Positions 1 through 6,763 of a stretch of DNA of 11,502 bases are shown here, in pieces. The stretch spans positions 1 to 11,502 of the forward strand of contig CAJUHQ010000110.1 in the NCBI GenBank assembly GCA_910586095.1, given 5' to 3'. Both the position numbers and the translations under genes were made by a program. The notes beneath the pieces are model-generated. The model was given only the letters and a program-made list of their open reading frames with translations. It was not told the DNA's origin and searched no databases. How positions within the stretch are numbered: the stretch's first letter is position 1; each line of letters begins with the position of its first letter. This DNA is from an uncultured Lachnospiraceae bacterium (GTDB lineage: Bacteria; Bacillota; Clostridia; Lachnospirales; Lachnospiraceae).

Positions 1-1
1 G

Positions 2-226
2 ACTTGTATGAAAAACCTGCTAATAAGCAAGTCATTCAGCTATAAAATTGTTGATGTTACGTTGCTTTGGCAATCGCTCTATCTAATTAACTATAACAGT
101 ATTGATAGTATCCTAATATATAAGGATAGATCTTTTATTAGTATACCTAAAAAATACGCAGACGTCAAACACAAATTTGTAAAAAAATTAGGAGAATTAC
201 TAAAAGTTTTGGTAATTTTTTTCTAA
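2..226 (+). CDS. Possible C-terminal gene fragment, unidentified
   Basis: The frame is open from the window edge to a TAA at 224-226. The first ATG is at 8, but no ribosome binding site can be judged because only seven bases precede it, so this may be the tail of a gene starting left of the window or chance. The last 40 residues (around ILIYKDRSFISIPKKYADVK) look protein-like: an aromatic/basic stretch with a PKK turn followed by a lysine-rich amphipathic helix. I do not recognise a family. It points opposite to every convincing gene in the window. Low confidence. Confidence 0.2.
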   Translation, partial: TCMKNLLISKSFSYKIVDVTLLWQSLYLINYNSIDSILIYKDRSFISIPKKYADVKHKFVKKLGELLKVLVIFF

Positions 227-399
227 AGTACTATTGTAGAGTAATGAGCGAAGTTGACGACTCATTAAAAGAGAAAACCAATTATTAAACTTGTAATGAG
301 TTGACAAAGTTTAGTGTTTGAGTCAATGCAAAATAATTATTTCTTATATAGTCTTGAGCTTATACAATAAGATTGTTTGGAATAATATTTTGTACAAAT

Positions 400-446
400 A
401 AGAGAGCATCATAATTGTTTTAATATGTACAGGTAAATGCTCTCTT
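400..446. terminator. Long-loop hairpin, possible bidirectional terminator
   Basis: A perfect 10-bp inverted repeat, AAGAGAGCAT (400-409) and ATGCTCTCTT (437-446), encloses a 27-nt AT-rich loop. On the plus strand it ends in TTTT. On the minus strand it lies about 70 nt beyond the stop of the lipoprotein gene at 513 and is followed by ATTTG. It could end that transcript, but the large loop and weak U-tract make this uncertain. A 7-bp hairpin (TAATGAG 242-248, CTCATTA 261-267) lies nearby. I see nothing else in 227-512. Confidence 0.35.
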
Positions 447-512
447 TTAAATAAAAAGTAATCTTTTTAAGTGATTATGTTATGTAAAAGTAGTCTTAAA
501 ATGAGGCGTTTT

Positions 513-971
513 TTATATTCTTTGGTTTGGTTCATTAAGGTCTATACTTTCTGTAATTGACTCTGATTCCTCCTCAGTTTCTGTGGACGAGTTGACAGTA
601 ATCTTATAGCTGCCCTTAAAGCTCTTGCCTATTTCTGTTAGCCAAAGGATTTCATCATTTTGGGCAGTGTAAGTTTCTGTTCCGCTATATTCTGCTTCCT
701 TTTCTAATGTGTAGATATCATTGTCATCTTCATCTTTCAAAACAAAGAATACAGTTCCCTTTTCTAGATTGATGTCAAATTGAACTTCGTCACCTTCGTT
801 TAATTCAATTTTTCGGCCCGTTTGTATTCCACTCCAATAAATAGCACTTCTACTAGCGATACTTTTTATATCATTATTTTGAGATGCTACAGAAACATTA
901 AAATGAAAAGAACATCCCGTGAGACAATAAAGTAGCAAAGTAATACTAAAGAATAATCCAATTTTTTTCAC
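513..971 (-). CDS. Small lipoprotein of unknown function (GTG start)
   Basis: Predicted 152-residue exported lipoprotein. The N-terminus is a classic lipoprotein signal: basic MKK, a hydrophobic stretch, then lipobox L17-T18-G19-C20, so it should be lipid-anchored outside the membrane. The mature part (residues 21-125) is beta-rich with the pattern of a small sandwich domain (GDEVQFDINLEKGTVFFVLK), ending in an acidic Ser/Thr/Glu tail (about 126-152). The frame is open up to an ATG at 1058, but those extra 29 residues are translated hairpin repeat and would bury the signal peptide. The GTG at 971 has an SD-like GGGGGA five bases upstream (977-982), so I chose it. That SD is partly made of repeat sequence. 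Family not identified. A TetR-like dyad lies further upstream at 1170-1190. Confidence 0.75.
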   Translation of the reverse strand: MKKIGLFFSITLLLYCLTGCSFHFNVSVASQNNDIKSIASRSAIYWSGIQTGRKIELNEGDEVQFDINLEKGTVFFVLKDEDDNDIYTLEKEAEYSGTETYTAQNDEILWLTEIGKSFKGSYKITVNSSTETEEESESITESIDLNEPNQRI

Positions 972-976
972 GTTAA

Positions 977-1113
977 TCCCCCATGCCGCCTTTGGCGGCT
1001 CAAATAGAAATGAAAAACGCAGTTTTTTGCGTTTTTCTTGTGTGAAAAAAGTCTGCATAGCAGACTTAATAGTTCTTAGGCAGTGTCTTTTGCTGCCTTA
1101 GAACTATTTTTCG
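977..1113 (+). repeat. Composite hairpin repeat, copy 1
   Basis: Four hairpins lie in tandem. Read on the plus strand: CCCAT then GCCGCC-TTT-GGCGGC (985-999) then CAAAT; AAAAACGCA (1013-1021) with TGCGTTTTT (1028-1036); AAGTCTGC-ATA-GCAGACTT (1049-1067); and a 15-bp stem with one mismatch, 1069-1083 with 1093-1107, around a loop containing CTTTTG and followed by a T-run. The same modules recur at 8305-8550 and 8939-9088 with changed arm sequences. The block separates the likely promoter of the 513-971 lipoprotein gene from its start codon. Confidence 0.8.
1045..1067 (-). terminator. Terminator-like hairpin in lipoprotein leader
   Basis: Read on the minus strand, the 8-bp stem AAGTCTGC / GCAGACTT with a TAT loop runs directly into a run of T (complement of 1045-1050), the layout of an intrinsic terminator. 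It lies between the likely promoter and the GTG start of the lipoprotein at 513-971, so it could attenuate that gene. The stem is short and no antiterminator is obvious. It is also a repeat module, found again at 8313-8331, so the arrangement may be a by-product of insertion. Confidence 0.45.
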
Positions 1114-1116
1114 CAT
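1066..1116 (-). CDS. Possible 16-residue leader ORF or orphaned start
   Basis: A strong SD, GGAGG (complement of 1123-1127), sits six bases before an ATG at 1116. The frame codes MRKIVLRQQKTLPKNY and stops at TAA 1066-1068. Apart from its first codons it lies within the 15-bp repeat hairpin, so translating it would unfold that hairpin. Either it is a real leader peptide, or, more likely to me, it is the original start of the lipoprotein gene cut off by the repeat. Confidence 0.3.
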   Translation of the reverse strand: MRKIVLRQQKTLPKNY

Positions 1117-1163
1117 TATCGTCCTCCATATATTTCATATATACTAAGTAAATGTCTAAAAAC

Positions 1164-1190
1164 TTTATACAAACATTTGTTTGAACAAAC
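1164..1190 (-). promoter_or_regulatory. Candidate promoter and overlapping dyad operator
   Basis: Two overlapping inverted repeats, CAAAC-ATTT-GTTTG (1170-1183) and GTTTG-AA-CAAAC (1179-1190), resemble binding sites of TetR-family repressors. A possible minus-strand -10, TATAAA (complement of 1164-1169), abuts them; no convincing -35 is visible. It would drive the lipoprotein at 513-971. No regulator gene is in the window. The rest of 1117-1266 holds only AT-rich spacer, with no clear terminator for the DUF3881 gene. Confidence 0.4.
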
Positions 1191-1266
1191 TAGAACTAAT
1201 GAATGTACATAGATATATTTGTATATAGGATACTAAACAATGGTATATTAAGTGTTTTTATGTTTT

Positions 1267-2193
1267 TTAGGGGAAATTGATATATCCTTGAAGCCATACA
1301 ACTCCTTTAAAGCGTCTTCCTATGACAGCTTCTCCGTATAGATCTTCTTTATTGATACATACATGCAATGTCAGTTCATTACATTCTACAGTCATAAAGA
1401 TTACTTCCTCTGCCGTGATACGGTTTTTGTCAGTATACATTTGTGTAATTTCACCTAAGATGGAGTATTGGTCACATTCCACACCATAAGGCATAAAGTA
1501 GGTGTCTACTAGACTAAAGACATCTGCATTGTGAATTTTTCGTGATATCATTGTATAGGTATCCATGTCCTCAAGAGTAAGGCTTTCTATAGCAGCTTCA
1601 TCCCCTTGCCTAGCCTGGGCAATCAAGCGATTTCTTTCGTTAGATGCCTTCCGAATACGCTCTTTTTCATGCTCATTTTTAATAATTGGCATCATAATGG
1701 TTCCTTCCACAGACAAAGCACTTAAAATAAGTGATGTGCCTTGTATAGGGAGTTGATTTTGAGCTTTAAATCGGATATAAGGTATCATATTTTGCAGATA
1801 AAAAATGAGAGAAACACCAACTTTGAGGTCGTCGCATACGCCTGCGTAGGATTCTTTTTCGGCCTGTCGTTCTATAGAGATATCTTCATGTGAGCTGATG
1901 GTATTTCCACGCAAATACGGAAAATAATATTCATATACAAATTTATTGTTTTCTTCAAATTCGCCACGTATGCAAATACCTGCGCCATGAACAAAATCAA
2001 GAAATAATTCTGCATAAACTTTATTTTTTTCATCTGCCGCAATGTCTCTTATCGCTGTGTAAGCCTCCGCTTCTGTATTTGTCTCATCAGGAGAGCGCAG
2101 TAAAGTATGTTCTACTACTTCGTTAATCAGCTCTTGTAACTGTTGTCTTTTTTCTATCTTGCTAAAACCTATGGCCTTTAAATATTTGTGCAC
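1267..2193 (-). CDS. DUF3881 family protein
   Basis: 308-residue cytoplasmic protein that I recognise as DUF3881, a family of unknown function seen mainly in Lachnospiraceae. Visible marks are the N-terminal MHKYLKAIGFS opening, a central region rich in aromatic and charged residues (EYYFPYLRGNTIS, about 88-100), a basic helix around 172-200 (KNEHEKERIRKASNERNRLI) and the C-terminal VVWLQGYINF. There is no signal peptide or membrane segment. The start is GTG at 2193 with only a weak SD (AAAGG about 11 bases upstream); a nearby ATG is followed at once by a stop. It begins 33 bases after the serS stop and is probably co-transcribed with it. No terminator is obvious after its TAA. Confidence 0.8.
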   Translation of the reverse strand: MHKYLKAIGFSKIEKRQQLQELINEVVEHTLLRSPDETNTEAEAYTAIRDIAADEKNKVYAELFLDFVHGAGICIRGEFEENNKFVYEYYFPYLRGNTISSHEDISIERQAEKESYAGVCDDLKVGVSLIFYLQNMIPYIRFKAQNQLPIQGTSLILSALSVEGTIMMPIIKNEHEKERIRKASNERNRLIAQARQGDEAAIESLTLEDMDTYTMISRKIHNADVFSLVDTYFMPYGVECDQYSILGEITQMYTDKNRITAEEVIFMTVECNELTLHVCINKEDLYGEAVIGRRFKGVVWLQGYINFP

Positions 2194-2226
2194 TCTAAAC
2201 CATGCCTTTCTGTCTAGTTGCGGAAT

Positions 2227-3504
2227 CTAGCTAATAATGGCTTTACCGCCCATATATGGTTGTAATACGCTTGGTATTGCTATAAAGCCGTCTTCACGCA
2301 AATTATTTTCCAAAAATGCGATCAACATTCGTGGAGGTGCTACCACAGTATTGTTTAATGTGTGGGCAAAATATTTGCCTTCATCTGCATTTACTCGAAT
2401 TTTCAATCTTCTGGCTTGGGCGTCACCAAGATTAGAACAGCTTCCAACTTCAAAATATTTTTTTTGTCGTGGAGACCATGCTTCGATATCAACAGATTTT
2501 ACTTTTAAATCAGCTAAATCGCCTGAGCAGCACTCTAAAGTGCGTACTGGAATGTCAAGACTTCTAAATAAGTCAACAGTATTTTGCCATAATTTATCAA
2601 ACCACATAGGAGATTCTTCAGGTTTGCATACAACAATCATTTCTTGTTTTTCAAATTGATGTATACGATAAACGCCACGTTCTTCTAGACCATGAGCGCC
2701 TTTTTCTTTTCGGAAGCATGGCGAATAACTTGTAAGAGTTTTTGGAAGTTCTGCTTCAGGAATAATGGTATCAATAAATTTTCCAATCATAGAATGTTCG
2801 CTTGTACCAATTAAATATAAATCTTCACCTTCGATTTTGTACATCATAGCGTCCATCTCGTCAAAACTCATAACGCCCGTGACAACATTGCTTCTAATCA
2901 TAAAAGGAGGTACACAGTAAGTAAATCCTCTATCAATCATAAAATCACGTGCATAAGAGATGACCGCAGAGTGAAGTCTTGCAATGTCACCCATCAAATA
3001 ATAGAAACCATTTCCAGCGACTTTTCTGGCACTATCAAGATCAATGCCACGAAGACGGAGCATAATATCAGTGTGATATGGAATCTCAAAATTAGGAACA
3101 ACAGGTTCACCATAACGTTGAACTTCTACGTTTTCAGTATCATTTTTTCCAATTGGAACACTAGGATCAATTATGTTTGGGATTGTCATCATAATTTTGG
3201 TGACTTTATCGCTCAATTCCTTTTCTTTTTCTGCAAGTTCTTCAAGTGTTTTAGCCTGTGCATTAACTTGCAATTTGACAGCTTCCGCTTCCTCTTTTTT
3301 GCCCTGTCCCATTAAAGCGCCAATTTGTTTGGATAATTTATTTCTTTCTGCGCGCAAAGAATCTGCTTCTTGTTGAGTCTTTCTAGCTTGCGCGTCTAAT
3401 TCAATAACTTCATCGACAAGAGGAAGTTTGTGATCCTGAAATTTCTTTTTTATATTTTCCTTGACTACAGTTGGGTTTTCTCTCAAAAATTTGATATCAA
3501 TCAT
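2227..3504 (-). CDS. serS: Seryl-tRNA synthetase
   Basis: Class II aminoacyl-tRNA synthetase that charges tRNA-Ser (and tRNA-Sec where present) with serine in the cytoplasm. The 425 residues match the usual bacterial length. The N-terminal antiparallel coiled coil (about 30-105) contacts tRNA. The catalytic core has TSEH (234-237), motif 2 FRKE..G (264-269) continuing to HQFEKQE (282-288), and a motif 3 region ending in PRMLIAFLEN (391-400). The core strings DIEAWSPRQKKYFEV and CSNLGDAQARR are typical of SerRS. The start ATG at 3504 has SD AAAGGAG seven bases upstream; the frame extends 12 codons further, but those lack an SD. The segment before motif 3 reads NNTVVAPPRML rather than the familiar NGSGLAVGR type. 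No T-box is seen in the 153-base leader. Confidence 0.96.
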   Translation of the reverse strand: MIDIKFLRENPTVVKENIKKKFQDHKLPLVDEVIELDAQARKTQQEADSLRAERNKLSKQIGALMGQGKKEEAEAVKLQVNAQAKTLEELAEKEKELSDKVTKIMMTIPNIIDPSVPIGKNDTENVEVQRYGEPVVPNFEIPYHTDIMLRLRGIDLDSARKVAGNGFYYLMGDIARLHSAVISYARDFMIDRGFTYCVPPFMIRSNVVTGVMSFDEMDAMMYKIEGEDLYLIGTSEHSMIGKFIDTIIPEAELPKTLTSYSPCFRKEKGAHGLEERGVYRIHQFEKQEMIVVCKPEESPMWFDKLWQNTVDLFRSLDIPVRTLECCSGDLADLKVKSVDIEAWSPRQKKYFEVGSCSNLGDAQARRLKIRVNADEGKYFAHTLNNTVVAPPRMLIAFLENNLREDGFIAIPSVLQPYMGGKAIIS

Positions 3505-3556
3505 GGATCTTCTCCTTTTTATTAAACATTTATTATGCAAAGTGTGTCGATTGTCA

Positions 3557-3574
3557 GGCCATATGGCTATCCAT
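3557..3574. repeat. 18-bp intergenic repeat, copy A
   Basis: GGCCATATGGCTATCCAT lies in the gap between the HD-GYP gene and serS and matches 15 of 18 bases of the segment at 5734-5751 in the parB-DUF4446 gap, in the same orientation. It contains the palindrome GCCATATGGC (3558-3567). On the minus strand a TTGACA lies at 3590-3595 (complement), but no good -10 follows at the right distance. A weak minus-strand promoter, TTTATA-17-TATACA, is possible near 3620-3650. Confidence 0.4.
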
Positions 3575-3657
3575 GTTCAACATTCATTCTGTCAAATCGA
3601 TTGCTTTATCAGATTAATGTATACTAGATTGCGATTGCTATATAAATTGACAGTAAG

Positions 3658-4821
3658 CTATTTAACAACAGACTGTATAACAACAAAAGTTTCTTTTACT
3701 AGATCGACAAATTTATCCTTTCGCATAGGCTGCCCATATTTATCTTCCACTATACGAAGCACAGGTCTTTCTGGGAAATGAGGATTTTGGCGCATAACAA
3801 TACCTACCTCATTTTGGTTTGTTCTTACACGTGAGCCAACAGGATAAACAGCAATCAATTGTAAGAAAGTAGTGACAATATCATCATCATACCAAACACC
3901 ACTATAATTTCTAAGATTATTGATTGCCTCATGTACACGAACTCTTGCTTTACCAATACCGCAGATCAACTCATCAAACTCATCGCATACACCGACGATC
4001 TGTGTCATGCGCGATACTAAGTCTGTGCCAAGTGGATAGCCTGATCCGTCTTTGCGTTCATGGTGATTCATCACAATATTTTTTGCATTTTCTGAAATCC
4101 AAGTTTCATTTTTAATAGCAGTGTATCCATAAATGGGATGCTTTTTGTACTCCTCCTGCTCTTTAGCGGGGAGACAATTGATATCTTGATCTTCATATCG
4201 AAGAACTAGATAGCGCAGGCCAATATCATGTATTAAAGAACTAAGACTGATATCATAAACCTGTTTTTCCGTTAGACCTAATTTTAGAGCAATCAGTGTA
4301 GCTATAGAGCATACTTGTACAGAGTGCTCATAAATGTCTGCACTTCGTTCTTTTACATCATACACTTTTTCTATTACTGCATCGTCTTCCATAACATCTA
4401 CAATAATGTTTTGTGCTGTTTCTGCAATCTTTTTTAGTCCACTAGTTCTCTGATAGGTGTGTAGATCAAGAAGATCTTTAATTTTATTTTTAGCTTGCTC
4501 TTCTACATCTGCGCGTAGAATTTTGGCTTCCTCCATACTCAGTTTACTTGCCTTATTAGGAGGAGTTGGAGTTGGTTTAGGTTCTGATTTAGAAGGAGCA
4601 GTTTTGCCAGGAGTTGCGGGTGGCGTTGGTTTTTCTGGTGTAGCAGATGGCTCTGCTGTCTCTTCTATATAGACGGTGAAAACTTCAAGTTCTCTAAGCT
4701 TCGTGATAAATTGTTCTTTGATAACAGTTCCCTTACCGAGCACGACGGTATAATCTTCTAGTAAGACGTCACTAGCGAGTACATCCCCTTCTTTTAAGTT
4801 ATCAATTGTTACTAATTTCAT
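3658..4821 (-). CDS. HD-GYP domain protein (putative c-di-GMP phosphodiesterase)
   Basis: 387-residue protein; characterised HD-GYP family members hydrolyse or sense cyclic-di-GMP. Residues 1-54 form a small N-terminal domain like those preceding other HD-GYP domains (EGDVLASDVL, GTVIKE). A Pro/Thr/Lys-rich linker spans about 55-93. The HD-GYP domain (about 150-320) keeps the metal ligands H166, HD at 198-199, H228, HH at 253-254 and D280, and the signature DGSGYP (258-263), so catalysis is plausible. The tail (325-370) resembles the beta-rich extension VGSRVRTNQNEVGIV seen in this family. No membrane segment. ATG 4821 was chosen because GGAGG lies seven bases upstream; the longer frame runs through that SD. 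It follows the DUF4446 gene by 75 bases containing two small hairpins, so co-transcription is likely. Its role next to parAB is unknown. Confidence 0.88.
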   Translation of the reverse strand: MKLVTIDNLKEGDVLASDVLLEDYTVVLGKGTVIKEQFITKLRELEVFTVYIEETAEPSATPEKPTPPATPGKTAPSKSEPKPTPTPPNKASKLSMEEAKILRADVEEQAKNKIKDLLDLHTYQRTSGLKKIAETAQNIIVDVMEDDAVIEKVYDVKERSADIYEHSVQVCSIATLIALKLGLTEKQVYDISLSSLIHDIGLRYLVLRYEDQDINCLPAKEQEEYKKHPIYGYTAIKNETWISENAKNIVMNHHERKDGSGYPLGTDLVSRMTQIVGVCDEFDELICGIGKARVRVHEAINNLRNYSGVWYDDDIVTTFLQLIAVYPVGSRVRTNQNEVGIVMRQNPHFPERPVLRIVEDKYGQPMRKDKFVDLVKETFVVIQSVVK

Positions 4822-4896
4822 ATTCATACCTCCTTGCCCAATATGGGACATTTCATTAAGTGTTTGAAAGTGGTTCTCAAACATTCCCCATTCTAC

Positions 4897-5424
4897 TTAT
4901 ATAGATTCTGCTTCGTTTCCATTGACAGCACGTTCTACCGCTACTTTTTCTTCGTTGCTTAGTGCGATTTGAGAATCGCCATCTTTTACCTTTTTGGTAT
5001 AGGAATAGCATCCATCTGAACCATGCACAGAGTTGATAATAAAACCGTCATTTTTCCCATCAAGTAGTGCAACCGCAAAGCTGAGTCTTCCTCCCATTTC
5101 CTTGAAGGCATCATATTTTACAAGACCTATTTTTTGGAAAGCTGACTCATGTCTTTGAAAAAGTTCTTTGATATCTTCTCTATTTTTATCGATACTGCGC
5201 TTCATAAATCTGTTGTCTTCATATAAAGTGATGATATCTTCCTCTAGGCTTCCAGCATTCTTACCTAACATAAATTTTTGGTATTTCTTTTTGAATCTGC
5301 TAATGTGTATCAAGGCCATAATAATCAGCAAAAGTAATACGACGTTCATAAGTAACATTCCCAAAAGGATATAACCAATATCAATAGTTCCCAGTCCAAT
5401 ACTGTTTAAAAAATTACTGTTCAT
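4897..5424 (-). CDS. DUF4446 family membrane protein
   Basis: 175-residue protein that I recognise as DUF4446, a family of unknown function commonly found just downstream of parB in Clostridia. One hydrophobic segment (about 15-40) anchors the N-terminus. It is followed by a basic stretch (RFKKKYQKF) and a helical, probably coiled-coil part (50-85). The conserved core is around 92-165, with RHESAFQKIGLVKYDAF, GGRLSFAVALLDG and DGFIINSVHG. The ATG at 5424 has SD GGAG at a normal distance. It probably sits at the membrane with its domain in the cytoplasm. It is separated from parB by 421 bases of structured non-coding DNA, so it may have its own promoter. Confidence 0.85.
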   Translation of the reverse strand: MNSNFLNSIGLGTIDIGYILLGMLLMNVVLLLLIIMALIHISRFKKKYQKFMLGKNAGSLEEDIITLYEDNRFMKRSIDKNREDIKELFQRHESAFQKIGLVKYDAFKEMGGRLSFAVALLDGKNDGFIINSVHGSDGCYSYTKKVKDGDSQIALSNEEKVAVERAVNGNEAESI

Positions 5425-5462
5425 TTGTGTCTCCTATTTCTATTATTTTAACTCAGGATAAT

Positions 5463-5521
5463 GAACAATTTTTCCAGTGAAATAAATGACATGGCTTTAA
5501 TTCTTTGCTGGAAAAATGTTC
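5463..5521. promoter_or_regulatory. Long inverted repeat upstream of DUF4446 gene
   Basis: ATTTTTCCAG (5468-5477) is perfectly complementary to CTGGAAAAAT (5508-5517); GAAC (5463-5466) and GTTC (5518-5521) extend it to 14 bp with a single bulged A. The loop is 30 nt. It ends 39 bases before the DUF4446 start codon, so it would be a leader hairpin or operator. There is no U-tract, so it is unlikely to be a terminator. Confidence 0.45.
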
Positions 5522-5554
5522 TCGGACGTTTTCATTCCTGATTAAAGTCCGATG

Positions 5555-5625
5555 TCTCAGTTTTATAAACTGGGATATGTACTTTAGATATATTTTAGCC
5601 TTTCTATTTATTGCAAGAAATAGAA
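5555..5625. other. Two small hairpins in parB-DUF4446 gap
   Basis: TCTCAGTTT (5555-5563) pairs with AAACTGGGA (5567-5575) around TAT with one G-T pair. TTCTATTT (5602-5609) pairs with AAATAGAA (5618-5625) around an 8-nt loop. Neither has a clear U-tract. The remainder of this gap to 5730 is AT-rich and I found no gene in it. Confidence 0.35.
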
Positions 5626-5733
5626 TGATAAGGCACTATTTACGTTCCTATTTTCTATATAGTTTAAACGTTCGTTATCCTCTATATACTTTTATATAGT
5701 AAACTCTTATCATGTACAGCCTGCTGTCTGGCG

Positions 5734-5779
5734 GGCCGCATGGCCATCCATACTATGAAAGTCGAAGACTTTCATAGTA
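5734..5779. repeat. 18-bp repeat, copy B, plus 13-bp hairpin
   Basis: GGCCGCATGGCCATCCAT (5734-5751) is the partner of 3557-3574 (15 of 18 identical). It runs directly into a perfect 13-bp hairpin, TACTATGAAAGTC (5751-5763) and GACTTTCATAGTA (5767-5779), with a GAA loop. Part of the right arm, ACTTTCATAG, occurs again at 5811-5820 beside the palindrome GTACATGTAC (5803-5812). It lies about 70 bases past the parB stop on the minus strand. It could stabilise or end the parAB message, but lacks a U-tract. Confidence 0.55.
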
Positions 5780-5845
5780 ATTATTATGCTATTCGTATAT
5801 TAGTACATGTACTTTCATAGCTATCAACAACGAATAGTCACAAAA

Positions 5846-6748
5846 TTACTTCATTTCTATAGTTGAAAGGGACTCAATCAATCGCTCTAAATCATCATTG
5901 GAGTAAAATTCAATTTCAATTTTGCCTGCTCCATTTTTTCCCTTTGATGAGATTGCGACTTTTCTGCTCATTTTTTCTTTTAATCGATTCTCAATATCCT
6001 GATAAATATATTGAAGAGGGGAAGGAAGTTCTTCCTTCTCAGGTTTTGGATCGTCGGGTTTTAGTAAATCTTTGACCAATTTTTCTACTTCACGCACACT
6101 AAGCTTTTCATCAAATATTTTCTGAGCTAGTTGCAATTGAAGCTCTTGATCTTCGATCGGAATCAAAGCACGCGCATGACCTGTAGAGAGCATGTCATCA
6201 ATAATCATTTGTTGTACGCCTTCGCAGAGTTTTAAGAGGCGCATACTATTTGTGATTGTAGTCCTGCTTTTTGAGACACGTTCAGCGACTTCATCTTGTT
6301 TCAAGCCAAACTCGTCAAGCAGCCGTTTATACGCCAGAGCTTCTTCAATGGGATTTAGATCTTCTCTCTGAATATTTTCAATCAGGGAAATTTCTAGAAC
6401 TTCTTGGCTTGTATAATTTTTAATGATTACAGGTATTTCTTTTAGACCTGCTAGTTTTGCGGCACGCCATCTCCGCTCCCCAGCAATTATTTCGTAGTAG
6501 TCCTTTTTATCCTGAACAAGGATTGGTTGTAGTAAACCAAACTGCTTGATAGAATCTGCTAGTTCCTGCAAGGCATCTTCATCAAAAGTTTGGCGTGGTT
6601 GACCTCTACTGGGCTCTACTTTTGTAATTTTGATTAGTGTATTAGCTTGTTTTTTGACAATGTTACTATCCTGTGTATCTACAGGTTTGACTGTATTTGA
6701 TGTAGGTATTAAAGCATCTAGACCTCTGCCTAATCCTCTTGATGCCAT
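5846..6748 (-). CDS. parB: Chromosome-partitioning protein ParB (Spo0J)
   Basis: Sequence-specific DNA-binding CTPase clamp that loads at parS, spreads along the origin region and works with ParA (Soj) in origin segregation and SMC loading. The 300 residues are a usual length. The N-terminus RGLGRGLDALI is the conserved ParA-interacting tail. The ParB/Srx nucleotide-binding domain contains QPRQ (about 50-53), GERRWRA (90-96) and ENIQRED (124-130). The helix-turn-helix is about 149-170 (KQDEVAERVSKSRTTITNSM), followed by LSTGHARAL. The C-terminal dimerisation part is about 230-300. Two ATGs lie six bases apart; the second (6748) is eight bases from the SD, the first only two, so I prefer 6748. 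It starts 15 bases after the parA stop and its SD falls in that gap, so the two are surely one operon. Confidence 0.97.
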   Translation of the reverse strand: MASRGLGRGLDALIPTSNTVKPVDTQDSNIVKKQANTLIKITKVEPSRGQPRQTFDEDALQELADSIKQFGLLQPILVQDKKDYYEIIAGERRWRAAKLAGLKEIPVIIKNYTSQEVLEISLIENIQREDLNPIEEALAYKRLLDEFGLKQDEVAERVSKSRTTITNSMRLLKLCEGVQQMIIDDMLSTGHARALIPIEDQELQLQLAQKIFDEKLSVREVEKLVKDLLKPDDPKPEKEELPSPLQYIYQDIENRLKEKMSRKVAISSKGKNGAGKIEIEFYSNDDLERLIESLSTIEMK

Positions 6749-6763
6749 TGACATTTCTCCTTT

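Noticed and set aside
972..1058. N-terminal extension of the small lipoprotein from the ATG at 1058
   Set aside because: It is translated repeat and would place 29 residues in front of a clear lipoprotein signal peptide; the GTG at 971 has its own SD.
3505..3657. T-box or other tRNA-sensing leader before serS
   Set aside because: No T-box consensus (GGTGGNACCGCG-like) or terminator/antiterminator pair is visible in the 153 bases.
5505..5699. 64-codon plus-strand ORF in the parB-DUF4446 gap
   Set aside because: It crosses two hairpins, has no SD and its composition reflects AT-rich spacer.
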